A stretch of 64,000 nt of DNA from Marixanthomonas sp. SCSIO 43207 (GTDB taxonomy: Bacteria; Bacteroidota; Bacteroidia; Flavobacteriales; Flavobacteriaceae): NCBI RefSeq assembly GCF_019904255.1, contig NZ_CP063203.1, positions 2,180,001-2,244,000 on the forward strand, written 5' to 3'. The position numbers and the translations under genes were made by a program. This document shows, piece after piece, positions 16,174 through 24,635 of this stretch. Numbering within the stretch: the stretch's first letter is position 1; the number at the start of each line of letters is the position of its first letter. The notes under the pieces are model-generated. The model ran no database searches, was not told where the DNA came from, and saw only the letters and a list, made by a program, of their open reading frames with translations.

Positions 16174-17583
16174 TTATCGTTTTTCTAAAAGTACAACATT
16201 TTCTACGTGATGTGTCTGCGGAAACATATCTACGGGTTGTACTTTGGTAACTTTATAACGCTCATCTAGTAATGCCAAATCTCTTGCTTGCGTGGCACTA
16301 TTGCAACTTACATATACAATTTTGTTGGGTGAAAGTTTTAAAAGCTGTTTTACTACATCTTGATGCATGCCATCTCGAGGCGGATCTGTGATTACAACTT
16401 CCGGTTTACCGTGTTTGTTGATAAAGGATTCATTAAACACCTTTTTCATATCACCTACGTAAAACTCAACGTTTTCAATTTGGTTTAATTGTGCGTTTTC
16501 TTTGGCAGCTTCAATGGCATCTGGAACAGCTTCTACACCAATTACTTTTCCTGCTTTTTTAGCAACAAATTGAGCAATGGTTCCGGTACCGGTATACAAG
16601 TCATACACCAATTCATCACCTTTAAGGTTTGCAAAATTTCTGGTGATCTTGTAAAGCTCATATGCTTGTTCAGAATTGGTTTGATAAAAAGACTTTGCGT
16701 TAATTTTAAATTGAAGTCCCTCCATAATTTCGGTGATGTGGTCACTTCCATGATAGCAAACTACTTCTTGATCATAAATAGTATCATTTCCTTTTGAATT
16801 GACTACATATTGAAGCGATGTGATTTCAGGAAATTCAGAAATTATTGCATCTAGTAACTTTTCACGATTTATTTGATCATCAAAGTAAAACTGAATTAAA
16901 ACCATTATATCTCCAGTGGTAGCTGTGCGCAGCATTAAGGTGCGTAAAAACCCCTCTTGATTTCGTGGGTTAAAAAATGATAAATTAAGTTCTTGCGCTT
17001 TTTCTTTAACAAAATTACGGATGGCATTGCTTGGGTCTCTTTGCAAATGACATTTTTCTATATCAATGATTTTATCCCACATACCCGGTTTGTGAAAACC
17101 TAGAGCGTTTCTATTATCTATAATTTTGCCGCTATCTATTTGTTCTTGCGTAAGCCACTTACTATCACTAAATGAAAATTCCATTTTGTTTCGGTAAAAG
17201 TAAATTGCTTCAGAACCTAAGATAGGTGTAACCTCTGGAAGGTCTATTTTACCAAGACGTTCAAGGTTATTAACTACTTCTTTTTGTTTAAAGAATAATT
17301 GATCTTCATACTTCATATTTTGCCACTTACAACCGCCACACGTGTCAAAATGTTGACAAACCGGTTCTGTTCTTCTATTAGAATAAGAAGAAAAAGAAAC
17401 CGCATTGCCTTCATAATAAGACTTACGTTTTTTATAGGTTTCAATGGTTGCTACATCACCGGGAATAGCATTTTTTATAAAAATAACGCGGCCATCAGGA
17501 GCTTTTGCAACTGCTTTTCCTTTGGCCCCGGCATCAATAACTTCAATGTCTTCAAAAATTTTGCGTTTATTACGTCTTGCCAT
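16174..17583 (-). CDS. rlmD: 23S rRNA (uracil-C5)-methyltransferase RlmD/RumA family
   Basis: This 469-residue SAM-dependent methyltransferase has an N-terminal TRAM domain (FEDIEVIDAGAKGKAVAK), an iron-sulfur cluster motif C76-x5-C82-x2-C85 with a fourth cysteine in IEKCHLQ, the SAM motif DLYTGTGTIAQFVAKKA, motif TDPPRDGMH and catalytic Cys427 in YVSCNSATQARD. It would methylate uracil in 23S rRNA; U1939 is the substrate in E. coli. I start at the ATG at 17583 (MARRNKRK); an in-frame TTG three codons upstream (17592) is less likely. Confidence 0.92.
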   Translation of the reverse strand: MARRNKRKIFEDIEVIDAGAKGKAVAKAPDGRVIFIKNAIPGDVATIETYKKRKSYYEGNAVSFSSYSNRRTEPVCQHFDTCGGCKWQNMKYEDQLFFKQKEVVNNLERLGKIDLPEVTPILGSEAIYFYRNKMEFSFSDSKWLTQEQIDSGKIIDNRNALGFHKPGMWDKIIDIEKCHLQRDPSNAIRNFVKEKAQELNLSFFNPRNQEGFLRTLMLRTATTGDIMVLIQFYFDDQINREKLLDAIISEFPEITSLQYVVNSKGNDTIYDQEVVCYHGSDHITEIMEGLQFKINAKSFYQTNSEQAYELYKITRNFANLKGDELVYDLYTGTGTIAQFVAKKAGKVIGVEAVPDAIEAAKENAQLNQIENVEFYVGDMKKVFNESFINKHGKPEVVITDPPRDGMHQDVVKQLLKLSPNKIVYVSCNSATQARDLALLDERYKVTKVQPVDMFPQTHHVENVVLLEKR

Positions 17584-17728
17584 AGATGGCAAAAGTACTA
17601 TTTATAACTTTTTTATAACAACTTGAACCTTCAAAAAACATAGAATATTTAGTAACTTGCGACTTTATGGATGATTTCTCTCCGCAAAGCAGGAATCAAT
17701 GCAGTTACACGATAAATAATTATTAAAA

Positions 17729-18973
17729 ATGGCAGTTTTAGAAAAGAAAGCTACACAAAATGCAATTGACTTAGAAAACAAGTATGGAGCTCATAATTAC
17801 CATCCGCTACCCGTTGTTTTAAGTAGGGGAGAAGGAGTATATGTTTGGGATGTAGAAGGAAAAAAATATTATGATTTTCTTTCGGCTTATAGTGCAGTTA
17901 ACCAAGGGCATTGTCACCCAAAAATTGTAGGGGCAATGACTCAACAGGCAGAAACGTTGACACTTACCTCTCGTGCATTTTATAACGATATGCTTGGAAA
18001 GTATGAAAAGTATGCTTCTGAATATTTCAACTTTGACAAATTGCTACCTATGAATACAGGAGCTGAAGCAGTTGAAACAGCTTTAAAAATTTGTAGAAAA
18101 TGGGCTTATGAGAAGAAAGGAATTTCTGAAAATGACGCTGAAATTATAGTATGCGCTAATAATTTTCATGGACGAACAACAACCATTATTTCATTTTCTA
18201 ACGATGAAGTAGCTCGAAAAAACTTTGGTCCTTATACGCAAGGATTTTTAAAAGTAGAATATGATAATCTTCAAGCTTTGGAAGAAGCAATAAAAAGTAA
18301 TAAAAACATTGCAGGTTTTTTAGTTGAGCCTATACAAGGTGAAGCTGGAGTGTATGTTCCTTCTGAAGGATATTTGAGCAAAGCAAAAGCATTATGTGAA
18401 GAGCACAATATTTTATTTATAGCAGATGAAGTACAAACTGGTATAGCAAGAACCGGAAAACTGTTGGCAGTAGATCATGAAAATGTAAAGCCTGATATTT
18501 TAATATTAGGAAAAGCATTAAGTGGTGGTGCATATCCTGTTTCAGCTGTATTGGCAGATGACGAAGTTATGAATGTGATTCGTCCCGGAAACCACGGTTC
18601 TACCTTTGGAGGAAATCCTGTTGCGGCAGCTGTGGCTATGGCGGCTTTAGATGTTGTAAAAGATGAAAAACTAGCAGAGAATGCTGAAAAACTTGGGAAA
18701 CTCTTTAGAAGTGAATTAAGTAAGTATATTGAAAATAGTTCAATTGTAAAGTTAGTTCGAGGTAAAGGGTTGCTAAACGCAATTGTAATCAACGATACTG
18801 AAGACAGTGATACAGCTTGGAATATGTGTTTAAAATTACGTGATAATGGTCTTTTAGCAAAACCAACTCACGGTAATATTATAAGATTTGCTCCTCCTCT
18901 TGTTATGAATGAAGAGCAATTACTAGATTGTGTTTCAATAATTATTAATACTATAAAAGAATTTGAAGCATAA
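17729..18973 (+). CDS. rocD: Ornithine aminotransferase (ornithine--oxo-acid transaminase)
   Basis: This 414-residue class III PLP aminotransferase shows [17 protein letters not shown] (109-125), the cofactor-ring region [15 protein letters not shown] (233-238), PLP lysine K262 in [12 protein letters not shown], and HGSTFGGNP. These and the length match ornithine aminotransferase, which converts ornithine and a 2-oxo acid to glutamate semialdehyde for proline or glutamate synthesis. It is divergent from rlmD and ends in a strong hairpin. Acetylornithine aminotransferase is the main alternative, but no arginine-biosynthesis genes are adjacent. Confidence 0.92.
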   Translation: MAVLEKKATQNAIDLENKYGAHNYHPLPVVLSRGEGVYVWDVEGKKYYDFLSAYSAVNQGHCHPKIVGAMTQQAETLTLTSRAFYNDMLGKYEKYASEYFNFDKLLPMNTGAEAVETALKICRKWAYEKKGISENDAEIIVCANNFHGRTTTIISFSNDEVARKNFGPYTQGFLKVEYDNLQALEEAIKSNKNIAGFLVEPIQGEAGVYVPSEGYLSKAKALCEEHNILFIADEVQTGIARTGKLLAVDHENVKPDILILGKALSGGAYPVSAVLADDEVMNVIRPGNHGSTFGGNPVAAAVAMAALDVVKDEKLAENAEKLGKLFRSELSKYIENSSIVKLVRGKGLLNAIVINDTEDSDTAWNMCLKLRDNGLLAKPTHGNIIRFAPPLVMNEEQLLDCVSIIINTIKEFEA

Positions 18974-18994
18974 TTTTATAAAAGTATTTAAATT

Positions 18995-19028
18995 AAAAAA
19001 AGCGGCTGAAATGATCAGCCGCTTTTTT
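18995..19028. terminator. Bidirectional terminator between rocD and the CCC-motif gene
   Basis: AGCGGCTGA (19001-19009) and TCAGCCGCT (19015-19023) pair around a 5-base loop, flanked by A-run on the left and T-run on the right, so it can work for both convergent genes. Confidence 0.92.
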
Positions 19029-19054
19029 ATGTATAATTACTCTGGTATACGAGT

Positions 19055-19378
19055 TTACATTCCGTACTCGCGTAGCATTTCTTCTTGCATTTCTTGAATA
19101 CCTTCCATACCAATTGTAGCGTAGAAATAAATATTCACAAGTAGATAGATAGCGCTTAAAATAATACCTATGATAGCCAAAATTTTACCAATTTTCACAT
19201 TTTGATATCCTGAATAAAGTTCAGGGCTTGTGGTATAAAGTGTAGTTGCTTTTTTTGCCATTACAATAGCAATAATACCAAATATAAGTCCTAGAACTCC
19301 ATAACAACAACAAGTTATGATTGATAAAATCCCGAAAACAAGTATAAGGGTTGAATTAGGTAATGTTTGTTTTTCCAT
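19055..19378 (-). CDS. CCC-motif membrane protein
   Basis: This 107-residue protein has two hydrophobic helices (about 10-40 and 64-88). The first contains three consecutive cysteines (IITCCCYGVLGLIFGIIAIV), the hallmark of a small flavobacterial membrane family. The C-terminus is acidic (GIQEMQEEMLREYGM). It lies 74 bases downstream of a DUF2752 gene on the same strand. The cysteine cluster invites a metal-binding or lipid-modification role, but nothing is proven. Confidence 0.8.
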   Translation of the reverse strand: MEKQTLPNSTLILVFGILSIITCCCYGVLGLIFGIIAIVMAKKATTLYTTSPELYSGYQNVKIGKILAIIGIILSAIYLLVNIYFYATIGMEGIQEMQEEMLREYGM

Positions 19379-19452
19379 AATTGGTGGTTTAGTTAGTTAC
19401 TATAAATTAAAAATACTCAAATAAATAATACTACCGAAAAATACGATATATT

Positions 19453-19749
19453 TTAAAGGTAGGGGCTCATTTTTATAAAATAGCTAATAACAATTACAGC
19501 AACATTTAAGAGTAGTAATCCAACTTTTATTTTAAAGTCGTGTTTAAACTTTACAAACAAGTTAAAAACTAAAAAAAGGAGTAGAAAAATTATAGTATAA
19601 ATAGCAGGATACATATGAAATGCTGCTGCAAACTCTCCTTTAAAAAATAAAACTGTGGCACGTTGGGTGCCACAGCCTAAACATTCTACACCGAAGAGCT
19701 GCTTACTCGTACATTGCAGCATATAGTCTTCGATTCCGTCAACTGTCAT
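19453..19749 (-). CDS. DUF2752 domain-containing membrane protein
   Basis: This 98-residue protein starts with a soluble segment containing C-x9-C-x2-C (QCTSKQLFGVECLGCGTQRA), the DUF2752 signature, followed by two membrane helices (about 47-66 and 75-93). The function of DUF2752 is unknown; the cysteines suggest metal or thiol chemistry. It begins 6 bases after the T9SS cargo gene stop, so the three minus-strand genes at 21678-19055 may form one unit. The first eight residues may not be used: Met9 (MLQCTSK) is an alternative start. Confidence 0.8.
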   Translation of the reverse strand: MTVDGIEDYMLQCTSKQLFGVECLGCGTQRATVLFFKGEFAAAFHMYPAIYTIIFLLLFLVFNLFVKFKHDFKIKVGLLLLNVAVIVISYFIKMSPYL

Positions 19750-19755
19750 TGAAGG

Positions 19756-21678
19756 TTAATTTTTATTGTAAACTGATGTTTTATAGGATATATCTACATT
19801 ATCAACTGTTTGTAGCTTCACTAAGTAGACTCCATCACTTAGATTTGATGTTGGGAAAGAGAAACTTTTTTCAGTTCCTATATTTGCTTTTTCAAAAACT
19901 AACTTTCCGGTCATATCAAATACAAGTGCTTGTTTTATGTCATACCCTTCAGGATTGCTTACCTCAAGTACTCCAAGTCTGTTATTTTGATAGAACTCAA
20001 CCGTTTCAGCTGTTCTTCCTTGAATTTCTTTAATAGTATTAAGAGATTCTTTTTCATCTTGAAATACTACAAAAAATCTATTATCATACGTTCCTGCTGG
20101 TAAGTTGAATGTCGCAGAACGACCATTAGTAAACTCTTGGAAAGTTTTTTGTTCACTATCAAAAATATAAGCTTTTCTACCTTGCATTTTTACTGCTTCA
20201 ACAGTATTAATGGATAGTTTAGTTTGTTTTGTCAGTTTAAACCCAATAGGGATTTCATTATCAGAGCTATAATTTAAAAAATTTATAACATATGGTTGCC
20301 TATCGTTATCATCTCCAATTAAAAAATAAGCCTCTCCATTTTTAGCGTCCATAGGACTTTTTCCATCCCAGCCTAAATCAAAACCAAGAGAAGTATTATC
20401 ATCAAAGCCTAAAACCAATTGACGGCCATATTTTGCCTCCATAACTACATTAATACGTAAATGGGGGGCACGATCATCATTTTCAGTAATAACAGCACCA
20501 TTTGAGTCTGTAGCATATTTAGATTCTAAATTTTCATTTTCAATATTCCCACTATCATTCTGTATAGGTCTATGAAAAACTTCTGTTGCAGATTTTGAGC
20601 GAAATACTCGCTGACTATTATTAAACTCGATAGTACCAGCTGTACCATCAGTCACAATAATAAACCCTTGACCAATTGGGGTAAATTGTTGATTAATATA
20701 ACTAGCTCCACCGAAAGGAGTATTACTACCAACGCCACTAGCACTATAATTAGCAAAAGTTGCTGGAGCATACGTATTTGAAGCTGGTGTATAAACCCCA
20801 TACCCTCCAGATTTATCACTATAAAAGTGACTAAATTCATCACCTTTTGGTTCATCCCAAAATTGGAAAGATGCAATTCCAGCAGAACCGAGCGTATTAT
20901 TATCATAATATAGTTCTCTTAGGTCCAGTACAGAAGGGTATGGGTTTCCTGATAAAACTATTTCATCCCCCGGTCCCATATTAATTTGTATTGTTCCTGT
21001 TTTAGGTCTTCCTCTCAAGTCATATATAACATCGGTTTTTAAGTCAGTGAGGTCTCCAGTATTTCCGGTAATTGGATTTGGGCTAATTCCCTTCATTATA
21101 AAACCAAGTCCTTCTCCAGGAGCTTGGTTGCTATTCATTCTTCTCCATACAGCTTCATCTTCTCGATAAGGACTTGGCAATAAAGCATAAATCCATCGAG
21201 TAGAAATAGTCATTGGATTACCTTCATACCCATTTCTACCTGTGGTTCTGTTTGATTGGGTTGCGGCAGTGTCTCTATCTCCACAACCATCGCAATCATA
21301 AACTACTGCTACACCACTTGAAGTGTTTTCAGCATTTGAATTGGGTGCTATTCCTACAGGCATTCCCCAATAATTATAATGAAAAGCAGAAGTTGAATCT
21401 ATTTGTTGATAAACAGACAACATACCAGTTCCACTATTGTATGCAGCATCATTACCTTGTAATAGCTGTCCATTATTTCTTAAGTAAATACTAGCTTCAG
21501 TATCAGGATTATTGGTGTTTCGCTCAAGATTAACATTGTCTTCTACATACAACACAACATCATTAACATACACATATGAGTCTGAGTTGTTACTTGGGTT
21601 TGGTCTTACAAATAAATCAGCTTGTGCTGTAACAGTAATACTACTTAATACAAGTAGAGATAGTAGTAGGTGTTTCAT
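19756..21678 (-). CDS. T9SS type A sorting domain-containing secreted protein
   Basis: This 640-residue secreted protein has a signal peptide (KHLLLSLLVLSSITVTAQA) and a C-terminal type A sorting domain of about 75 residues (LGVLEVSNPEGYDIKQALV, FDMTGKLVFEK, SDGVYLVKLQT) that directs export by the type IX system. The middle is rich in Asn, Ser, Thr and Gly, with no catalytic motif I recognise; it resembles beta-sandwich or adhesin-like surface proteins. PorQ, a component of the same export machinery, is encoded at 47699. The ligand or substrate is unknown. Confidence 0.88.
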   Translation of the reverse strand: MKHLLLSLLVLSSITVTAQADLFVRPNPSNNSDSYVYVNDVVLYVEDNVNLERNTNNPDTEASIYLRNNGQLLQGNDAAYNSGTGMLSVYQQIDSTSAFHYNYWGMPVGIAPNSNAENTSSGVAVVYDCDGCGDRDTAATQSNRTTGRNGYEGNPMTISTRWIYALLPSPYREDEAVWRRMNSNQAPGEGLGFIMKGISPNPITGNTGDLTDLKTDVIYDLRGRPKTGTIQINMGPGDEIVLSGNPYPSVLDLRELYYDNNTLGSAGIASFQFWDEPKGDEFSHFYSDKSGGYGVYTPASNTYAPATFANYSASGVGSNTPFGGASYINQQFTPIGQGFIIVTDGTAGTIEFNNSQRVFRSKSATEVFHRPIQNDSGNIENENLESKYATDSNGAVITENDDRAPHLRINVVMEAKYGRQLVLGFDDNTSLGFDLGWDGKSPMDAKNGEAYFLIGDDNDRQPYVINFLNYSSDNEIPIGFKLTKQTKLSINTVEAVKMQGRKAYIFDSEQKTFQEFTNGRSATFNLPAGTYDNRFFVVFQDEKESLNTIKEIQGRTAETVEFYQNNRLGVLEVSNPEGYDIKQALVFDMTGKLVFEKANIGTEKSFSFPTSNLSDGVYLVKLQTVDNVDISYKTSVYNKN

Positions 21679-21696
21679 AATTATTTGGTTTTAAGA

Positions 21697-21721
21697 GCTA
21701 TACGATTTGGGTTGGTATAGC
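21697..21721. promoter_or_regulatory. Inverted repeat upstream of the T9SS cargo gene
   Basis: GCTATAC (21697-21703) and GTATAGC (21715-21721) form a perfect 7-base inverted repeat spaced by 11 bases. A third half-site GCTATA follows at 21730. It lies 18 bases upstream of the cargo start codon, where an operator or leader hairpin would be expected. No regulator can be named. Confidence 0.35.
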
Positions 21722-21859
21722 CAAAATTTGCTATAAAAATATAATAATTTTTTTAATATCAGGATTTTTGTTGCTAAAAACAATATTTTTTAGGTTTTAA
21801 TAACGTATATATCATATATTCTAAACATATCTACGTAAAAATTTAAGATAAAGTTTTGT

Positions 21860-22408
21860 ATGAAAAAAGGTGATTCGGTTTCGGTTATTGATGATGCTAT
21901 TTCGGGCATAGTTACTGGGGTTGATGGAGATTTGATAACGGTTTTAACTGAGGATGATTTTGAAATGCAATTCGGTAAAAATGAATTGGTTGTTATTACA
22001 GGTGCTATTTCAGAAAAAAATATGATGCAAGAAGATATTTCAACAATTCTTTCAGAAAAACAAATTAAAAAGCCTAAAAAGTCAAACAGAATTAAACCAA
22101 AAGATAGAAAACGACCGCCTATGGTTGTTGATCTTCACATTCATCAACTTACTAAATACCCAAAAAAAATGAGCAATCACGATATGTTGCTCTTACAAAC
22201 AGATACCGCAAAGCGTAAACTTGATTTTGCGATTGATAAAAAAATTCAAAAAGTTGTTTTTATTCACGGGGTAGGGGAAGGTGTGCTAAAGGCAGAACTA
22301 GAATATCTTTTCAGACGATATGATAACGTAAAGTACTACGAAGCAGATTATAGAGAATACGGCCGTGGTGCTACCGAAGTCTATATTTACCAAAATAAAA
22401 CACCTTAA
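21860..22408 (+). CDS. Smr-domain protein (DUF2027-type)
   Basis: This 182-residue protein has an N-terminal small beta domain (GDSVSVIDDAISGIVTGVDG), a basic linker (KKPKKSNRIKPKDRKRPP) and a C-terminal Smr domain with its two motifs: VVDLHIHQL (about 91-99) and FIHGVGEGVLKAEL (about 134-147). Smr domains nick or bind nucleic acids and occur at the end of MutS2. Here the domain stands alone, so a role in RNA or DNA cleavage or ribosome rescue is possible but unproven. The stop overlaps the stop of the convergent lipoprotein gene (TTAA). Confidence 0.88.
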   Translation: MKKGDSVSVIDDAISGIVTGVDGDLITVLTEDDFEMQFGKNELVVITGAISEKNMMQEDISTILSEKQIKKPKKSNRIKPKDRKRPPMVVDLHIHQLTKYPKKMSNHDMLLLQTDTAKRKLDFAIDKKIQKVVFIHGVGEGVLKAELEYLFRRYDNVKYYEADYREYGRGATEVYIYQNKTP

Positions 22409-23286
22409 TCTTTTGATGGTAGAACAAATGCCGGAGTAAGGGTAACGTTTTCGTCTGTGAAGACATTTTCTATATCTCCTAACAGTAGATTTTCTTGAAT
22501 AATCGTTTCTTCGCCATTTACCAAAACTAAATTTGAAAGTCGTATCACAACGTCGCTTGATAATGAGTATGAATGCTCACGAAAAGCGTCAATTTCATAT
22601 GAAATACTTATTGCACCATTTAGATAATCAGGCCCTACATCCGGATTTGTGATATCATCATTAGGATTTAGGTTTTGGTTTTTATCCTCATAAATGGTTA
22701 ATACACCATCATTATCATCGTCTATGTCTAAATAATCATATATTCCGTCACCATCAGAGTCTCTTGGTTCTTCATCTGGATAATTAGGACCTAATTCAAC
22801 AGAGGTTGGTACGTTATCTCCATCATCGTCAAAGTCAAAGCTATCCGGAATTCCATCACCATCTGTATCACCTGTTTCATCGTCTATACGATCACCATCG
22901 TCTCGGGTTATAGTCGTGTTTAAAGTGGCCGTACCAGAAGTAGCTACATAATCAATTGCAACGGTTGGTGTAGTGGGAGGTACAGAATTACAAAAGTAAG
23001 CCGAAGTGATGTCACCGTTGAATCTTCTGTAATTTACAATGTTTCCATTTCCGTCAAGCTCGTATGATTTCGTTTCACTTGTTGTAAATAAGGTGTCTGC
23101 TGTTGTTATTTGAAGCGAAATGCTTTCTGAAACATTTGTATTTATTTTATAAAAAACATATTGATTACCATTTCCGCAAAGGTTTAAATCTGCATCTTCA
23201 AAGTCAAAAGTAGTTACTATAACATCACCATCATCACAAGATTGAAAGGCAATTACAACTATAAGGATTAATAGAATCTTTTTCAT
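22405..23286 (-). CDS. Lipoprotein with calcium-binding DxDxDG (TSP3-like) repeats
   Basis: I start at the ATG at 23286, which gives a lipoprotein signal (KKILLILIVVIAFQSC, Cys17). The frame stays open upstream for 37 more codons, but that extension has no signal-like character. The 293-residue protein has two thrombospondin-3-type calcium motifs, DTDGDGIPDSFDFDDDGD and DSDGDGIYDYLDIDDDNDG, in its middle, and beta-rich flanks. Such lipoproteins are typically anchored in the outer membrane, with the calcium repeats acting as a rigid spacer. The 5' neighbour, a cysteine desulfurase, is divergent. Confidence 0.82.
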   Translation of the reverse strand: MKKILLILIVVIAFQSCDDGDVIVTTFDFEDADLNLCGNGNQYVFYKINTNVSESISLQITTADTLFTTSETKSYELDGNGNIVNYRRFNGDITSAYFCNSVPPTTPTVAIDYVATSGTATLNTTITRDDGDRIDDETGDTDGDGIPDSFDFDDDGDNVPTSVELGPNYPDEEPRDSDGDGIYDYLDIDDDNDGVLTIYEDKNQNLNPNDDITNPDVGPDYLNGAISISYEIDAFREHSYSLSSDVVIRLSNLVLVNGEETIIQENLLLGDIENVFTDENVTLTPAFVLPSKD

Positions 23287-23480
23287 GAATTTTTTCTGAA
23301 TCTCACAATTTTTACAAAGTAACATATTTCTTTGTACTTGAAACTTATTTAAGAATAATTTTAATACGTATTTTTGAAAACTTAAACGCAAAACCATTGT
23401 GTTTTCAATATTTTAATTCTGAAATAAAACAAAGTATAACGGTAGTTTTTACCACAAATTAAACAACCCACAAACGCCAT

Positions 23481-24629
23481 ATGAAAAAAGTATATTTTGA
23501 CAGCGCAGCCACAACCGAATTGAGAAGCGAGGTAGTGCGATGTATTACCGAAGTGTTAAAAACTGAATATGGAAACCCTTCCTCAACACATTCTTATGGC
23601 CGTTCTGCCAAGTCATTGCTTGAAAATGCTCGAAAAGAAATTGCAGGATATTTAAATGTTTCAGCAGCTGAAATCATCTTTACTTCAGGAGGGACAGAGG
23701 CTGATAATTTAATTTTGAACAGTTGTGTGCGTGATTTGGGTGTGGAGCGTATTATATCAAGTAAAATTGAGCACCACGCCGTTCTTTATACATTAAATGA
23801 ATTAAAAAACGAATATGGTACTCAAATAGAATATGTAAAACTAGATGAATGTGGCCATGTAGATTTTGAGCACCTAGAGTCGCTTTTAGAAAATAGTGAC
23901 CAAAAGACACTTGTAAGTTTAATGCACGTAAATAATGAGATTGGTAATATTTTAGATATTGAGCGTACGGCCAATCTTTGCAAAAAAAATAACACTTTAT
24001 TTCATAGTGATACAGTACAGTCTGTAGGGCATTATGAATTAGATTTTTCTGAAATCCCTATTGATTTTGCTGCAGTAGCGGCCCATAAATTTCACGGTCC
24101 CAAAGGAGCAGGGTTTGCTTTTATTCGTAAAAACACAGGCTTAAAACCGTTGATTTTTGGTGGTGAACAAGAACGAGGAATGCGAGCAGGAACCGAGTCT
24201 GTTTACGCCATTGCAGGAATGGCAGAAGCTTTGAAAATTTCATATCAAAACCTTGAAAAAGAACGTAAGTACATAGTTGAACTTAAAAACTATTTTAAAG
24301 AAAAACTTACCAAAGAAATCCCGGGAGTAAAATTTAATGGTGCTTGTGATGACGATGATAAAAGTACGTACACACTATTAAATGTTTGTTTACCTATTTC
24401 AGAAGAAAAAGCGATGATGTTGTTATTTCAAATGGATTTAAACGGAATCGCTTGTTCAAAAGGAAGTGCTTGCCAAAGTGGAAGTGGCAAAGGTTCACAC
24501 GTTTTGACAGAAATCCTTTCTGAAGATGATATGAAAAAGCCGTCTATTCGGTTTTCATTCTCGAGTTTTAATAAAAAAGACGAGGTTGATTATGTAATAG
24601 ACGTGCTTAAAGAATTTATCGATAAATAA
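23481..24629 (+). CDS. Cysteine desulfurase (NifS/IscS-type)
   Basis: This 382-residue class V PLP enzyme starts MKKVYFDSAATT, has SGGTEADNL (69-77), PLP lysine K203 in AAHKFHGPKGAG, RAGTESV, and catalytic Cys331 in SACQSGSGKGSHVL. It would take sulfur from cysteine as a persulfide for iron-sulfur cluster or thio-cofactor assembly. The longer loop around the catalytic Cys points to the group I NifS/IscS type and not SufS. No isc or suf scaffold gene is adjacent. An extra Cys325 lies six residues before the catalytic one. Confidence 0.92.
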   Translation: MKKVYFDSAATTELRSEVVRCITEVLKTEYGNPSSTHSYGRSAKSLLENARKEIAGYLNVSAAEIIFTSGGTEADNLILNSCVRDLGVERIISSKIEHHAVLYTLNELKNEYGTQIEYVKLDECGHVDFEHLESLLENSDQKTLVSLMHVNNEIGNILDIERTANLCKKNNTLFHSDTVQSVGHYELDFSEIPIDFAAVAAHKFHGPKGAGFAFIRKNTGLKPLIFGGEQERGMRAGTESVYAIAGMAEALKISYQNLEKERKYIVELKNYFKEKLTKEIPGVKFNGACDDDDKSTYTLLNVCLPISEEKAMMLLFQMDLNGIACSKGSACQSGSGKGSHVLTEILSEDDMKKPSIRFSFSSFNKKDEVDYVIDVLKEFIDK

Positions 24630-24635
24630 GGTTTC

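Noticed and set aside
16489-16797. Plus-strand frame opposite rlmD
   Set aside because: It lies entirely within the well-supported methyltransferase and lacks family features.
19749-20033. Plus-strand frame of 94 codons opposite the T9SS cargo
   Set aside because: Composition is that of an antisense shadow of the sorting domain, and no signal or motif is present.
22405-23397. Longer start for the TSP3 lipoprotein at 23397
   Set aside because: The 37-residue extension has no signal character and pushes the lipobox too far from the N-terminus; ATG 23286 fits a lipoprotein signal.
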